NCBI GenBank assembly: GCA_021784975.1
Contig: JAJYGU010000399.1
Location: 1-5,047, forward strand
Length of the DNA: 5,047 nt
Reading direction: 5' to 3'
Origin: Planctomycetota bacterium
GTDB taxonomy: Bacteria; Planctomycetota; Planctomycetia; Pirellulales; Thermoguttaceae
Part shown: one piece after another, positions 1 through 5,047 of the stretch
Layout of the letters: the number at the start of each line of letters is the position of its first letter
Position numbering within the stretch: position 1 is the first letter of the stretch
The notes under the pieces: generated by a model
Told to the model about the DNA's origin: nothing
The model's input: the letters and a program-made list of their open reading frames with translations, nothing else
Databases searched by the model: none
Made by a program: the position numbers and the translations under genes

Positions 1-1
1 T

Positions 2-721
2 ATTCGCCTGGCTCAATCGCGGATGCCCGAGACCCGCCGCGTCTTTCTGGCCGACGGAAATGCGTTGGTGCTGAGCACGCCGCGGCTTCTAGCCATCTTG
101 GATGCGTTGGCCTCCGGCTTCCCTCACTTGCGGCGGGTAGGGATCTACGCCAACGCGCGTGATATTCTCCGCAAGAGCGAGGCGGACCTGGTCTCACTTC
201 GCCAGCGAAAGCTGGAGATCGTTTACCTGGGCCTGGAAAGCGGAAGCGACGAGGTCCTCCGCCGTGTATGCAAGGGGATTACCGCCGCCGAGATGGTCGA
301 GGCCGTGGGAAGGGCGAAACGGGCTGGCATGCGGGTCTCAGTCATTGCGATCTTGGACCTCGGTGGACCCGAGCTGTCCCATGAGCACGCCGCCGAAACC
401 GGCCGCGTGGTCAGCGCCATGGACCCGGACTGTCTTTCGCTCTTGACCTTGATGCTCATTCCTGGCAGCGGGTTGTTCCGGCAATGTCGAACGGGCGACT
501 TCGTGTTGCTCCAACCGGCCGACATGCTGCGTGAGTTACGCGAGGTGCTGGCCAATACGCGCGGACTCTCTCGTTGCATTTTCCGCACCAATCACGCCTC
601 GAACTACCTGCCGCTGGCGGGCACGCTCTCCCGCGACACGCCCGGCCTGCTGGCCGCTATCGACGAAGCGCTGGCCCGTGGGCGATCGGCTCTGCGACCC
701 GAGGCATGGCGGGGCTTGTAG
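2..721 (+). CDS. Radical SAM enzyme, C-terminal part (5' end outside window)
   Basis: The frame is open from the first full codon at base 2 to TAG at 719-721, giving 239 residues of a longer protein. The ATG at 23 is very probably internal, because the sequence starts in the middle of the barrel and the CxxxCxxC motif that binds the [4Fe-4S] cluster must lie upstream. Counting from that ATG, visible blocks are VFLADGNAL (7-15, strand and loop after the cluster motif), a YANAR strand (42-46), VYLGLESGSDEVL (67-79, the GxESG motif that contacts SAM) and PDCLSLLTLMLIPGS (135-149). A C-terminal FRTNHASNYLPLAGTL block follows, which I associate with a COG1032-type radical SAM family. Substrate and pathway cannot be read from the sequence; enzymes of this type use SAM to form a 5'-deoxyadenosyl radical in the cytoplasm. 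It converges on the next gene with only 9 bp between the stop codons, and I see no terminator hairpin in the gap. Confidence 0.85.
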   Translation: MRLAQSRMPETRRVFLADGNALVLSTPRLLAILDALASGFPHLRRVGIYANARDILRKSEADLVSLRQRKLEIVYLGLESGSDEVLRRVCKGITAAEMVEAVGRAKRAGMRVSVIAILDLGGPELSHEHAAETGRVVSAMDPDCLSLLTLMLIPGSGLFRQCRTGDFVLLQPADMLRELREVLANTRGLSRCIFRTNHASNYLPLAGTLSRDTPGLLAAIDEALARGRSALRPEAWRGL

Positions 722-730
722 TCCCTGTGC

Positions 731-2083
731 CTAATCCCTTCCACCGACCGGCAGCGGCAGGTCCTTAGCCGGCACGTCCTTGACGCTCAGGTCGCCGTAG
801 ACCACCCGATACATGCTCGGGTCCTTGGCGGCCTTGAGCTTGTACCAGCAGACGATGCGATCCTTCTGGCCCAGCTTCACGCCTTTGCCCAGGTAGCGGA
901 AACTGTTTTCGACCAGGTCAGGACCAAGGAAGAAGCCAAGTGGCATGATGTTACGCGCAAAATAGTGTTGAAACAGGTCAATATACTTCTTCTCAATCGG
1001 GCTTAGTTGCTGGCTCGGCTTCTTCAATGCTGCGTTGAGTTTGACAAGGTTCTCGTGGGGAAACGCCTTATCGGGGAACGTTCCGTCGTTGAACTGAGCA
1101 AAGATTCTGAGGTATTCGAGCGTGTCATGCTCCGTCAAATGCGGGGCGACTTGATGCTCCACGGTATAGCCTGCCGGCGGTTGCAGACTGAAAAGCGAAT
1201 CGTCCAGCGGCACGTCATAACGAATGTCGGTGTGACCGCCGCCCATCACGTTCCACGTCGAACGACCCTTTCCCACCGGCACACCGCGTGCCGGATCGTT
1301 CTCGGGATCGTAGATATCGGCACCGGGCTGGTAGACTGCAACCAGTTGCTTGGTCTTGGCGTCGATCCAGAAGTCGACGCTCCAATCGCGCTGGTTGTCT
1401 TGATCTCGAAACGCATCGCGAAATATGTTGACATCCCCGCTTGGTGTCTTTCGCTTTGCGATCCATTGGAGGTCTTGCGCCTCAAGTCTCTTTGCGTAAT
1501 AGCCACAGCCAAACGGTGGCCCGTAACTCGCCATGGGTGTTATCTCTCGCAGCGTTGCCTTCTTTTGTGGTGGATAGTATGTCAAGCCACGTCCATGGAT
1601 TTGATCCGTGATCTCCACTTGTGTCACTCGACCTTTGTCGTCAAATTTGACCTGCCGAGTGAACCCCGGCGCTTTGAATGCCTGTTCCCAGATCTCCGTG
1701 TCGAACCAGGTGCTCTTTCCATCCTTGCTAGTGACATGTTCGTAGAAGTGGGTCGTCCACGTCATGGTTTTTGCTCTTTGGATCTGAGCGACCGTTTCGG
1801 CAATAGCCGAGCCGCTGTGTCCGCGGAAAATAGAACGTGGGAAATCGATGCCCAGCCAAACGCAAGCTGCCACGGCCGTGGCCGCAGCCACGGTGAGGAT
1901 GCGACGCTCACGTCTTCGCCGCATCGCCGCGGCGCGATAGCGGCCCGGATCGAGCCACCCCATGGCGGCTGGGTACCGGTTGTGCCAGGCCTCGATATCA
2001 GACGCCGGCGGCGGGCCGAACGTTCCGGTCAGCACCGCTTCAAGCTCGGTTTCTTCAATTCGATATTTGTTTGCAGGACTCAT
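731..2083 (-). CDS. Single-pass membrane protein coupled to ECF sigma factor (LolA-like or anti-sigma-like)
   Basis: The product has 450 residues. A short acidic cytoplasmic N-terminus (1-54, with FGPPPASDIEAWHNRYPAAMGWLDP) leads into an Arg cluster (RRRRER, 55-60) and one hydrophobic segment (about 62-81, ILTVAAATAVAACVWLGI). By the positive-inside rule the remaining roughly 370 residues lie outside the cytoplasmic membrane. The outer part has two regions: 90-310, a beta-rich stretch resembling LolA-like lipoprotein carriers (TMTWTTHFYEHVTSKDG; YQPGADIYDP; DVPLDDSLFSLQPPAGY), and 315-450, with FAQFNDGTFPDKAF and a terminal WYKLK...YRVVYGDLSVKDV block. I recall this arrangement from planctomycete proteins encoded next to sigma-70 genes. 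The start is set by the ATGA overlap with the sigma gene and a strong Shine-Dalgarno. No zinc anti-sigma motif (HxxxCxxC) is present, so sigma binding by the cytoplasmic tail is an inference from gene order and topology. The ligand is unknown. Confidence 0.85.
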   Translation of the reverse strand: MSPANKYRIEETELEAVLTGTFGPPPASDIEAWHNRYPAAMGWLDPGRYRAAAMRRRRERRILTVAAATAVAACVWLGIDFPRSIFRGHSGSAIAETVAQIQRAKTMTWTTHFYEHVTSKDGKSTWFDTEIWEQAFKAPGFTRQVKFDDKGRVTQVEITDQIHGRGLTYYPPQKKATLREITPMASYGPPFGCGYYAKRLEAQDLQWIAKRKTPSGDVNIFRDAFRDQDNQRDWSVDFWIDAKTKQLVAVYQPGADIYDPENDPARGVPVGKGRSTWNVMGGGHTDIRYDVPLDDSLFSLQPPAGYTVEHQVAPHLTEHDTLEYLRIFAQFNDGTFPDKAFPHENLVKLNAALKKPSQQLSPIEKKYIDLFQHYFARNIMPLGFFLGPDLVENSFRYLGKGVKLGQKDRIVCWYKLKAAKDPSMYRVVYGDLSVKDVPAKDLPLPVGGRD

Positions 2084-2643
2084 GGTTCTCTCCTTCCGAC
2101 GCCGTTGCGGCTGAGGAATTCGGCCATCTTGCGTCTTGCCCGGCAGAGCCGGCTGTGCACGGCGTCGCGCGAAATGCCCAACACGGCGGCGATCTGCTCG
2201 TGCGTCAGGTCGCTAAAGTAACGCAGCACCACAATTTCCCTGCCGCCAACCGACAGTCGCCCCACCGCTTGCCGCACCAGCGCCGCCCGCTCCTCGGCCG
2301 ACTCGGTTTGGCCGTCGTTGGCTGCCGCGGCTGCCGCCCAAGGATAATCCTCGGGCAGTCCGTTTCGCGATTTCCACTTCACCAGCCGCTTGGCGACCTT
2401 GCGGCAAATGGCGTTGAGCCAGTGGACGAACCGGTCGTCGCGCCGCAGGCGGCCCAGATCCCGGCAGGCGACCGCGAAGGCTTCTTGGGCGGCGTCTTCG
2501 GGCAGGTGCCGATCCGACAGGGCGGAGTAGGCGATGCCCACCGCCGCCCCGTAGTAGCGATGATAAAGCTCGGCAAAACTGCCGACATCGCCCTGGCGAG
2601 CGGCGGCCACCAATTCGGCGTCCGGGCGGTCCGACCTGGTCAA
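2080..2643 (-). CDS. ECF-type RNA polymerase sigma-70 factor
   Basis: The product has 187 residues, the usual ECF size, and would direct RNA polymerase to a set of promoters, probably in response to an envelope or extracellular cue. Region 2 spans about 8-92: DAELVAAARQGDVGSFAELYHRYY (region 2.1), LPEDAAQEAFAVA (47-59, core binding, region 2.2) and RFVHWLNAICRKVAKRLVKW (71-90, -10 recognition). A loose linker with six alanines (103-108) leads to region 4 (about 124-175), with the helix-turn-helix LTHEQIAAVLGISRDAVHSRL (146-166) for -35 recognition. There is no C-terminal extension. The start is TTG at 2643-2641: the frame is closed upstream by TGA at 2673-2671, with no ATG or GTG between. An AAGG 9 nt before the TTG (2656-2653) is a plausible ribosome site. 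The stop overlaps the next ATG by 4 nt (ATGA), so the two genes form an operon and are probably coupled in translation. Target promoters are unknown. Confidence 0.9.
   Translation of the reverse strand: MTRSDRPDAELVAAARQGDVGSFAELYHRYYGAAVGIAYSALSDRHLPEDAAQEAFAVACRDLGRLRRDDRFVHWLNAICRKVAKRLVKWKSRNGLPEDYPWAAAAAANDGQTESAEERAALVRQAVGRLSVGGREIVVLRYFSDLTHEQIAAVLGISRDAVHSRLCRARRKMAEFLSRNGVGRREP
2089..2095 (-). promoter_or_regulatory. Shine-Dalgarno for the membrane protein gene
   Basis: Read on the minus strand, AAGGAGA lies 5 nt before the ATG at 2083-2081, inside the last codons of the sigma gene. It supports this start and suggests that the second gene can initiate on its own as well as by coupling through the ATGA overlap. 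Confidence 0.75.
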
Positions 2644-2663
2644 GATGGTGCGCCTTGCGTCAT
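2640..2663 (-). other. Possible 7-codon leader ORF overlapping the sigma TTG start
   Basis: On the minus strand, ATG at 2663-2661 is followed by six sense codons (reading MTQGAPS) and a TGA at 2642-2640. That stop overlaps the sigma TTG start as TTGA. The geometry would allow terminating ribosomes to restart on the weak TTG codon. It has no clear Shine-Dalgarno of its own and may be chance. A one-base sequencing error joining this ATG to the sigma frame is an alternative explanation. Confidence 0.2.
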
Positions 2664-2805
2664 GGGTCGCTCATCGGCCTCCACAGATAAGTGCATCGGG
2701 GCCGGAAAAGTGGTCGCGGAAAATCCGATAAATCTTCAGCGAGATTAACACAATGCATGGCGTCCAGGCCAGATAGCGCCAACGGGAAAGGAATGGTGGT
2801 TCTTG

Positions 2806-2819
2806 TGTCCGACCGGACA
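2806..2819. repeat. 14-bp palindrome TGTCCG-AC-CGGACA
   Basis: Two perfect 6-bp arms are separated by 2 bp. It sits about 160 bp upstream of the sigma gene start on its coding strand, so it could be an operator half-site pair or a small hairpin. A match of this length could also be chance. Confidence 0.3.
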
Positions 2820-2829
2820 ATTACGAAAC

Positions 2830-2927
2830 CGCGAAAGAGCGAAAGGCCGAAAGCAATAAGGTGTTGCCAGTTGGGGGCCCCCAACCAGTCGTTGTTTTTC
2901 GCGTTTTCGCCCTTTCGTGTCTTCGCG
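2830..2927. repeat. Large imperfect inverted repeat with a 16-bp perfect palindrome at its centre
   Basis: The centre is a perfect palindrome (2870-2885, GTTGGGGGCCCCCAAC). The outer 23 nt of the arms match at 18 positions when one is reverse-complemented: both begin CGCGAA and share CGAAAGG and CGAAA blocks. The middle of the arms has diverged. The whole unit would fold into one hairpin of roughly 48-50 nt per arm. There is no U-tract after it and no gene end nearby, so it is not a typical terminator. It is more likely a decayed intergenic palindromic repeat or a MITE-like remnant; the arms also resemble CGCGAAGACACGAAAG-type repeats that I recall from environmental genomes. Confidence 0.6.
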
Positions 2928-2955
2928 ATTGCTGACGCGGGCGGGGTGGCCTAGA

Positions 2956-3029
2956 GGGACAGTCCCGTTTTCGCGGCGGGGTTGCTGCTGCGACATCGCA
3001 GAGTCTACTGCGAAAATTGGGACAGCCCC
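2956..3029. repeat. Paired GGGACAG palindromic element (REP/BIME-like)
   Basis: The left arm (2956-2974, GGGACAGTCCCGTTTTCGC) and right arm (3010-3029, GCGAAAATTGGGACAGCCCC) are inverted copies, identical at 16 of about 19 positions once a one-base gap is allowed. GGGACAGTCCC is itself a near-palindrome. The 35 nt between the arms contain a further perfect hairpin, CTGCGA-CA-TCGCAG (2988-3001), so the unit could form a branched structure. I recall sequences like GCGAAAATTGGGACAGTCCC as common intergenic repeats in Planctomycetes; copy number here cannot be judged. Confidence 0.6.
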
Positions 3030-3039
3030 CCCATCCCCG

Positions 3040-3068
3040 TTGAAAAACCCGCCCGGCTGCGGTCTACT
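3040..3068 (+). promoter_or_regulatory. Candidate housekeeping promoter for ileS
   Basis: TTGAAA (3040-3045; 5 of 6 to the -35 consensus) is followed after 17 bp by TCTACT (3063-3068; 4 of 6 to TATAAT). Transcription would begin near 3075, leaving a leader of about 38 nt. The leader has no good Shine-Dalgarno before the ATG at 3113 (only GAAAG at 3094-3098) and no T-box. Matches of this quality also occur by chance. Confidence 0.3.
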
Positions 3069-3112
3069 ACTAGTTTTCCGGCCGCTCAGCGTTGAAAGTC
3101 AGTTGCCGCCCA

Positions 3113-5047
3113 ATGTTCCAACCCGTCGAAAGTGCCGTTTCCTTTCCGAAGCTCGAGGAAGAGGTTGCCAAGCTCTGGAAAAGGCTCGGAATCTATGAAA
3201 AATCGCTGGCCGCCCGGACCAACGCCCCGACCTTCGTCTTCTACGAGGGCCCGCCGACGGCCAACGGCCTGCCGCACCCCGGCCACTGCCTGACCCGGTC
3301 GATCAAGGACCTCTTTCCCCGCTACAAGACGATGCGGGGATACCTCTGCGAGCGCAAGGCGGGCTGGGATACCCACGGTCTGCCGGTTGAGGTCGAGGTC
3401 TGCAAGGAGCTCGGCATCCACGCCAAGGAGGAGATCGAGGCCTTTGGCGTCGAGCCGTTCAACCGGAAGTGCGTCGAGAGCGTCTTTCGATATACCCGCG
3501 AGTGGGAGGAGTTGACCGAGCGGCTCGGCTTCTGGATCCACCTCGACGAGGCCTATGTCACGTTTCATCAGAGTTACGTCGAAAGCGTCTGGTGGGCGCT
3601 CAAGACGCTCTTCGACCGGGACCTGCTCTACCAGGGACACAAGATCGTCTGGTGGTGGGCCCAAGGCGGCACGGCCCTGAGTTCCGGCGAGGTCGGCCAA
3701 GGCTACCGCGAGGTCGCCGACCCGAGCGTGTTTGTGAGGTTTCCGCTGGTCAGGGGTCAGAGGTCAGGGGTCAGGGATCAGGGATCAGGGATCAGGGATC
3801 AGGGATCCGAGGTTCGGGGTCGGGGGCAAATTGACACGTCCCCTCTCCCTCTGGGAGAGGGCCAGGGTGAGGGCGGTCAGGATGCGGGCGTTGACCTGTT
3901 GGTTTGGACCACCACGCCCTGGACGCTGCCGAGCAATCAGTTTGCAGCGGTTAAGCGCGACCTGGAATACTCGGTCGTCGCGGTCGAAGGAGAGACACGC
4001 AAGCTGATTCTTGCATCGGCCTTGGTTGAGGCCTTGTCGCAAAAAGCCGGCAAGAAACTGACTATCGAGCGAACCCTGCCCGGCGCGGAACTGGTTGGTT
4101 TGCGCTACCTGCCGCCGTTCCGGTCTTACTACGATCGCCACGGCTTCGGCGACGCTGAGGGACGGTTGAAGACCGGCGGTTCTGACCACTTGGCTTGGCG
4201 TGTCGTGTCCGCCGATTTTGTCACCGTCGACACGGGCACCGGTGTCGTGCATCAGGCCCCGGCGTTCGGCGAGGTAGATTTTGATCTGCTGCAAACCGAG
4301 CGGGCGCGGTTTGTCGACGGCGCGGGGCCCGACTTGATCTGCTCGGTGGCCCCCGACGGCACGTTTACCGCCGAGACGCCCAAGTACCAGGGCCGCTGGG
4401 TCAAGGACTGCGACCGCGACATCATCCGCCAGTTGAAAGAGCAACCCGTTGTGCCCGGCGCGGCGGAAAAGGTGCTCTTTCACCAGGAGCAATACATTCA
4501 CGACTATCCGTTCTGTTGGCGGGCGGAGGAGGACCCGCTCATCCAGTACCCGCGCAAGAGCTGGTTCATCCGCACCACCGCCTTTAAGGAAAAGATGCTG
4601 GCCAACAACAACCGCATCAACTGGCTGCCCCAACACATCCGCGACGGCCGCTTCGGCAATTTCCTGGAAACGAACGTGGATTGGGCCCTCTCGCGGGAAC
4701 GCTACTGGGGCACGCCGCTGCCGATCTGGGTCTGCGAGAAGACCGGCTACATGGAAGCCGTGGGCAGCTACGCGGAGCTGTTGAGTAAGCCGGGCGTCAC
4801 GGGCACGGAGGTCTGGGAAAAAGCTAAGGCCGCCGATCCCAAGCTGCCTGACGACTTGCGAATCCATAAGCCCTATATCGACGCGGTGACCTACGACTCG
4901 TCGAAGGCCAAAGGGGCGCGAATGCGGCGGGTGCCGGAGGTGATCGACTGCTGGTTCGACGCCGGCGCGATGCCGTTTGCCCAATGGGGATTTCCTCACC
5001 AGCCCGGCTCGCTTGAACAGTTCCAATCGCACTTCCCGGCCGACTTC
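3113..5047 (+). CDS. ileS: Isoleucyl-tRNA synthetase, N-terminal 645 residues, with in-frame repeat insert
   Basis: This class I enzyme charges tRNA-Ile with isoleucine in the cytoplasm and hydrolyses mischarged valine. I followed the frame codon by codon from ATG 3113 to the window edge without a stop; about half of a roughly 1,100-residue protein is present. The start fits the family N-terminus (MFQPVESAVSFPKLEEEVAKLW); an upstream in-frame TTG at 3092 is less likely. The HIGH signature is HPGH (55-58), within GPPTANGLPHPGH. GWDTHGLPVE (84-93) and the ERLGFWIHLDEAYVT block (136-150) are intact. The CP1 editing domain shows WTTTPWTLPSN (265-275) and GTGVVHQAPAFGEVDF. CP1 leads back to the catalytic core through NVDWALSRERYWGTPLPIW and EVIDCWFDAGAMP; KMSKS lies beyond the window. 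The sequence style suggests the eukaryote-like type 2 IleRS, often mupirocin-insensitive. The oddity is a low-complexity stretch at about 213-261, encoded by two repeats, where Thermus IleRS, as I recall it, has about 12 residues. Blocks on both sides are conserved, so it is probably functional rather than a pseudogene. Confidence 0.95.
   Translation, partial: MFQPVESAVSFPKLEEEVAKLWKRLGIYEKSLAARTNAPTFVFYEGPPTANGLPHPGHCLTRSIKDLFPRYKTMRGYLCERKAGWDTHGLPVEVEVCKELGIHAKEEIEAFGVEPFNRKCVESVFRYTREWEELTERLGFWIHLDEAYVTFHQSYVESVWWALKTLFDRDLLYQGHKIVWWWAQGGTALSSGEVGQGYREVADPSVFVRFPLVRGQRSGVRDQGSGIRDQGSEVRGRGQIDTSPLPLGEGQGEGGQDAGVDLLVWTTTPWTLPSNQFAAVKRDLEYSVVAVEGETRKLILASALVEALSQKAGKKLTIERTLPGAELVGLRYLPPFRSYYDRHGFGDAEGRLKTGGSDHLAWRVVSADFVTVDTGTGVVHQAPAFGEVDFDLLQTERARFVDGAGPDLICSVAPDGTFTAETPKYQGRWVKDCDRDIIRQLKEQPVVPGAAEKVLFHQEQYIHDYPFCWRAEEDPLIQYPRKSWFIRTTAFKEKMLANNNRINWLPQHIRDGRFGNFLETNVDWALSRERYWGTPLPIWVCEKTGYMEAVGSYAELLSKPGVTGTEVWEKAKAADPKLPDDLRIHKPYIDAVTYDSSKAKGARMRRVPEVIDCWFDAGAMPFAQWGFPHQPGSLEQFQSHFPADF
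3748..3824 (+). repeat. Heptanucleotide tandem array (11 units) inside ileS
   Basis: Eleven contiguous 7-bp units run GGTCAGG, GGTCAGA, GGTCAGG, GGTCAGG, then GATCAGG four times, then the degenerate GATCCGA, GGTTCGG and GGTCGGG. Because 7 is not a multiple of 3, the protein repeats every three units as a heptapeptide: VRGQRSG, VRDQGSG, IRDQGSE, VRGRGQ (residues 213-239). The regular part of the array has no stop in any forward frame, but the reverse strand contains TGA. The G runs with 3-4 nt spacers between 3767 and 3804 fit the G-quadruplex pattern. The array looks like the TCAGGGATCAGGG repeats I recall from intergenic DNA. Confidence 0.9.
3841..3873 (+). repeat. CCCTCTCCC/GGGAGAGGG palindromic element inside ileS
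   Basis: A perfect 9-bp stem, CCCTCTCCC (3841-3849) and GGGAGAGGG (3853-3861) with a TCT loop, is followed by CCAGGGTGAGGG (3862-3873). I recognise this as a widespread short repeat of bacterial intergenic DNA, recalled and not searched. Read in the ileS frame it gives PLPLGEGQGEG (residues 244-254). On the opposite strand it yields the LALSQRERG signature that often marks spurious protein predictions. Only 16 bp separate it from the heptamer array, so the two form one composite insert. Confidence 0.8.

Larger units (their letters stand above)
2664..3112. other. Divergent intergenic region of repeats, no credible gene
   Basis: This is the roughly 450 bp between the divergently transcribed sigma operon and ileS. 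Short open frames exist on both strands, but none has family resemblance, and their translations follow the repeats (for example GTVPFSRRG from the GGGACAG element). The region holds a small palindrome (2806-2819), a large imperfect inverted repeat (2830-2927), a paired palindromic element (2956-3029) and a candidate ileS promoter (3040-3068). Bases 2664-2805 must carry the sigma operon promoter, but I could not pick convincing -35 and -10 boxes there. No tRNA or T-box was seen. Confidence 0.7.

Noticed and set aside
722..730. Shared bidirectional terminator between the convergent genes
   Set aside because: The gap is only 9 bp and I see no GC-rich stem with flanking A or T runs there.
1870..1881. 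Perfect 12-bp palindrome CCACGGCCGTGG
   Set aside because: It falls in the alanine-rich membrane segment of a coding gene and is readily explained by GC-rich codons.
1007..2221. 404-codon open frame on the + strand
   Set aside because: It lies antisense to the membrane protein and sigma genes. The translation has no family resemblance and is rich in Arg/Cys/His from reversed codons, while the minus strand has a clear start, Shine-Dalgarno and overlap.
2071..2748. 225-codon open frame on the + strand
   Set aside because: It is antisense to the sigma factor, whose conserved regions 2 and 4 are plainly on the minus strand.
3030..3112. T-box or other leader riboswitch upstream of ileS
   Set aside because: The leader after the candidate promoter is about 40 nt, with no T-box core sequence or terminator/antiterminator pair.
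2660..3198. Several 74-93 codon open frames on both strands between the sigma gene and ileS
   Set aside because: Their translations follow the palindromic repeats, they overlap each other, and none shows domains or a convincing ribosome site.
3748..3824. Repeat array as a possible CRISPR
   Set aside because: Units are 7 bp, contiguous and without spacers, and lie inside a coding gene.
3785..5032. 415-codon open frame on the - strand opposite ileS
   Set aside because: It is a shadow of ileS. Its end reads LALSQRERG from the palindromic element, a typical mark of spurious predictions.
3113..5047. ileS as a pseudogene broken by the repeats
   Set aside because: The frame stays open for all 645 codons in the window and the catalytic and editing blocks on both sides of the insert are intact.

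Overview
The window looks like a piece of a planctomycete chromosome, probably of the Pirellulales type, with fairly high GC. The reasons are the eukaryote-like (type 2) isoleucyl-tRNA synthetase, an ECF sigma factor coupled by an ATGA overlap to a large single-pass membrane protein of a family I associate with Planctomycetes, and intergenic DNA full of short palindromic repeats. This placement rests on recalled family resemblance; no search was run.

Layout: (1) 2-721 (+) is the C-terminal part of a radical SAM enzyme whose cluster-binding N-terminus lies upstream of the window. (2) Converging on it with a 9 bp gap, 2643-731 (-) is a two-gene operon: an ECF sigma factor (TTG start), then a 450-residue membrane-anchored protein that could serve as its cell-envelope partner or anti-sigma-like regulator. 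(3) 2664-3112 has no credible gene. It holds a large imperfect palindrome (2830-2927) and a paired GGGACAG-type palindromic element (2956-3029), and separates the divergent sigma operon from ileS. (4) 3113-5047 (+) is ileS, open to the window edge (645 codons present; the KMSKS half is missing).

The main observation is inside ileS. Just where the CP1 editing domain begins, between the DPSVFVRFPL and LLVWTTTPWTLPSN blocks, the gene carries about 130 bp of DNA that looks intergenic. It consists of an eleven-copy heptanucleotide tandem array (3748-3824) followed by a palindromic CCCTCTCCC/GGGAGAGGG element (3841-3873). Both are read through in frame, adding a low-complexity, probably disordered linker of up to 49 residues to an essential enzyme whose conserved blocks are otherwise intact. 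This resembles the Rickettsia palindromic elements that invade genes in frame. The heptamer array also has a G-quadruplex pattern, and gain or loss of one unit would shift the reading frame.

The radical SAM gene, the sigma operon and ileS have no evident functional link. The shared theme of 2.8-3.9 kb is a high density of short repeats, both between genes and within one.
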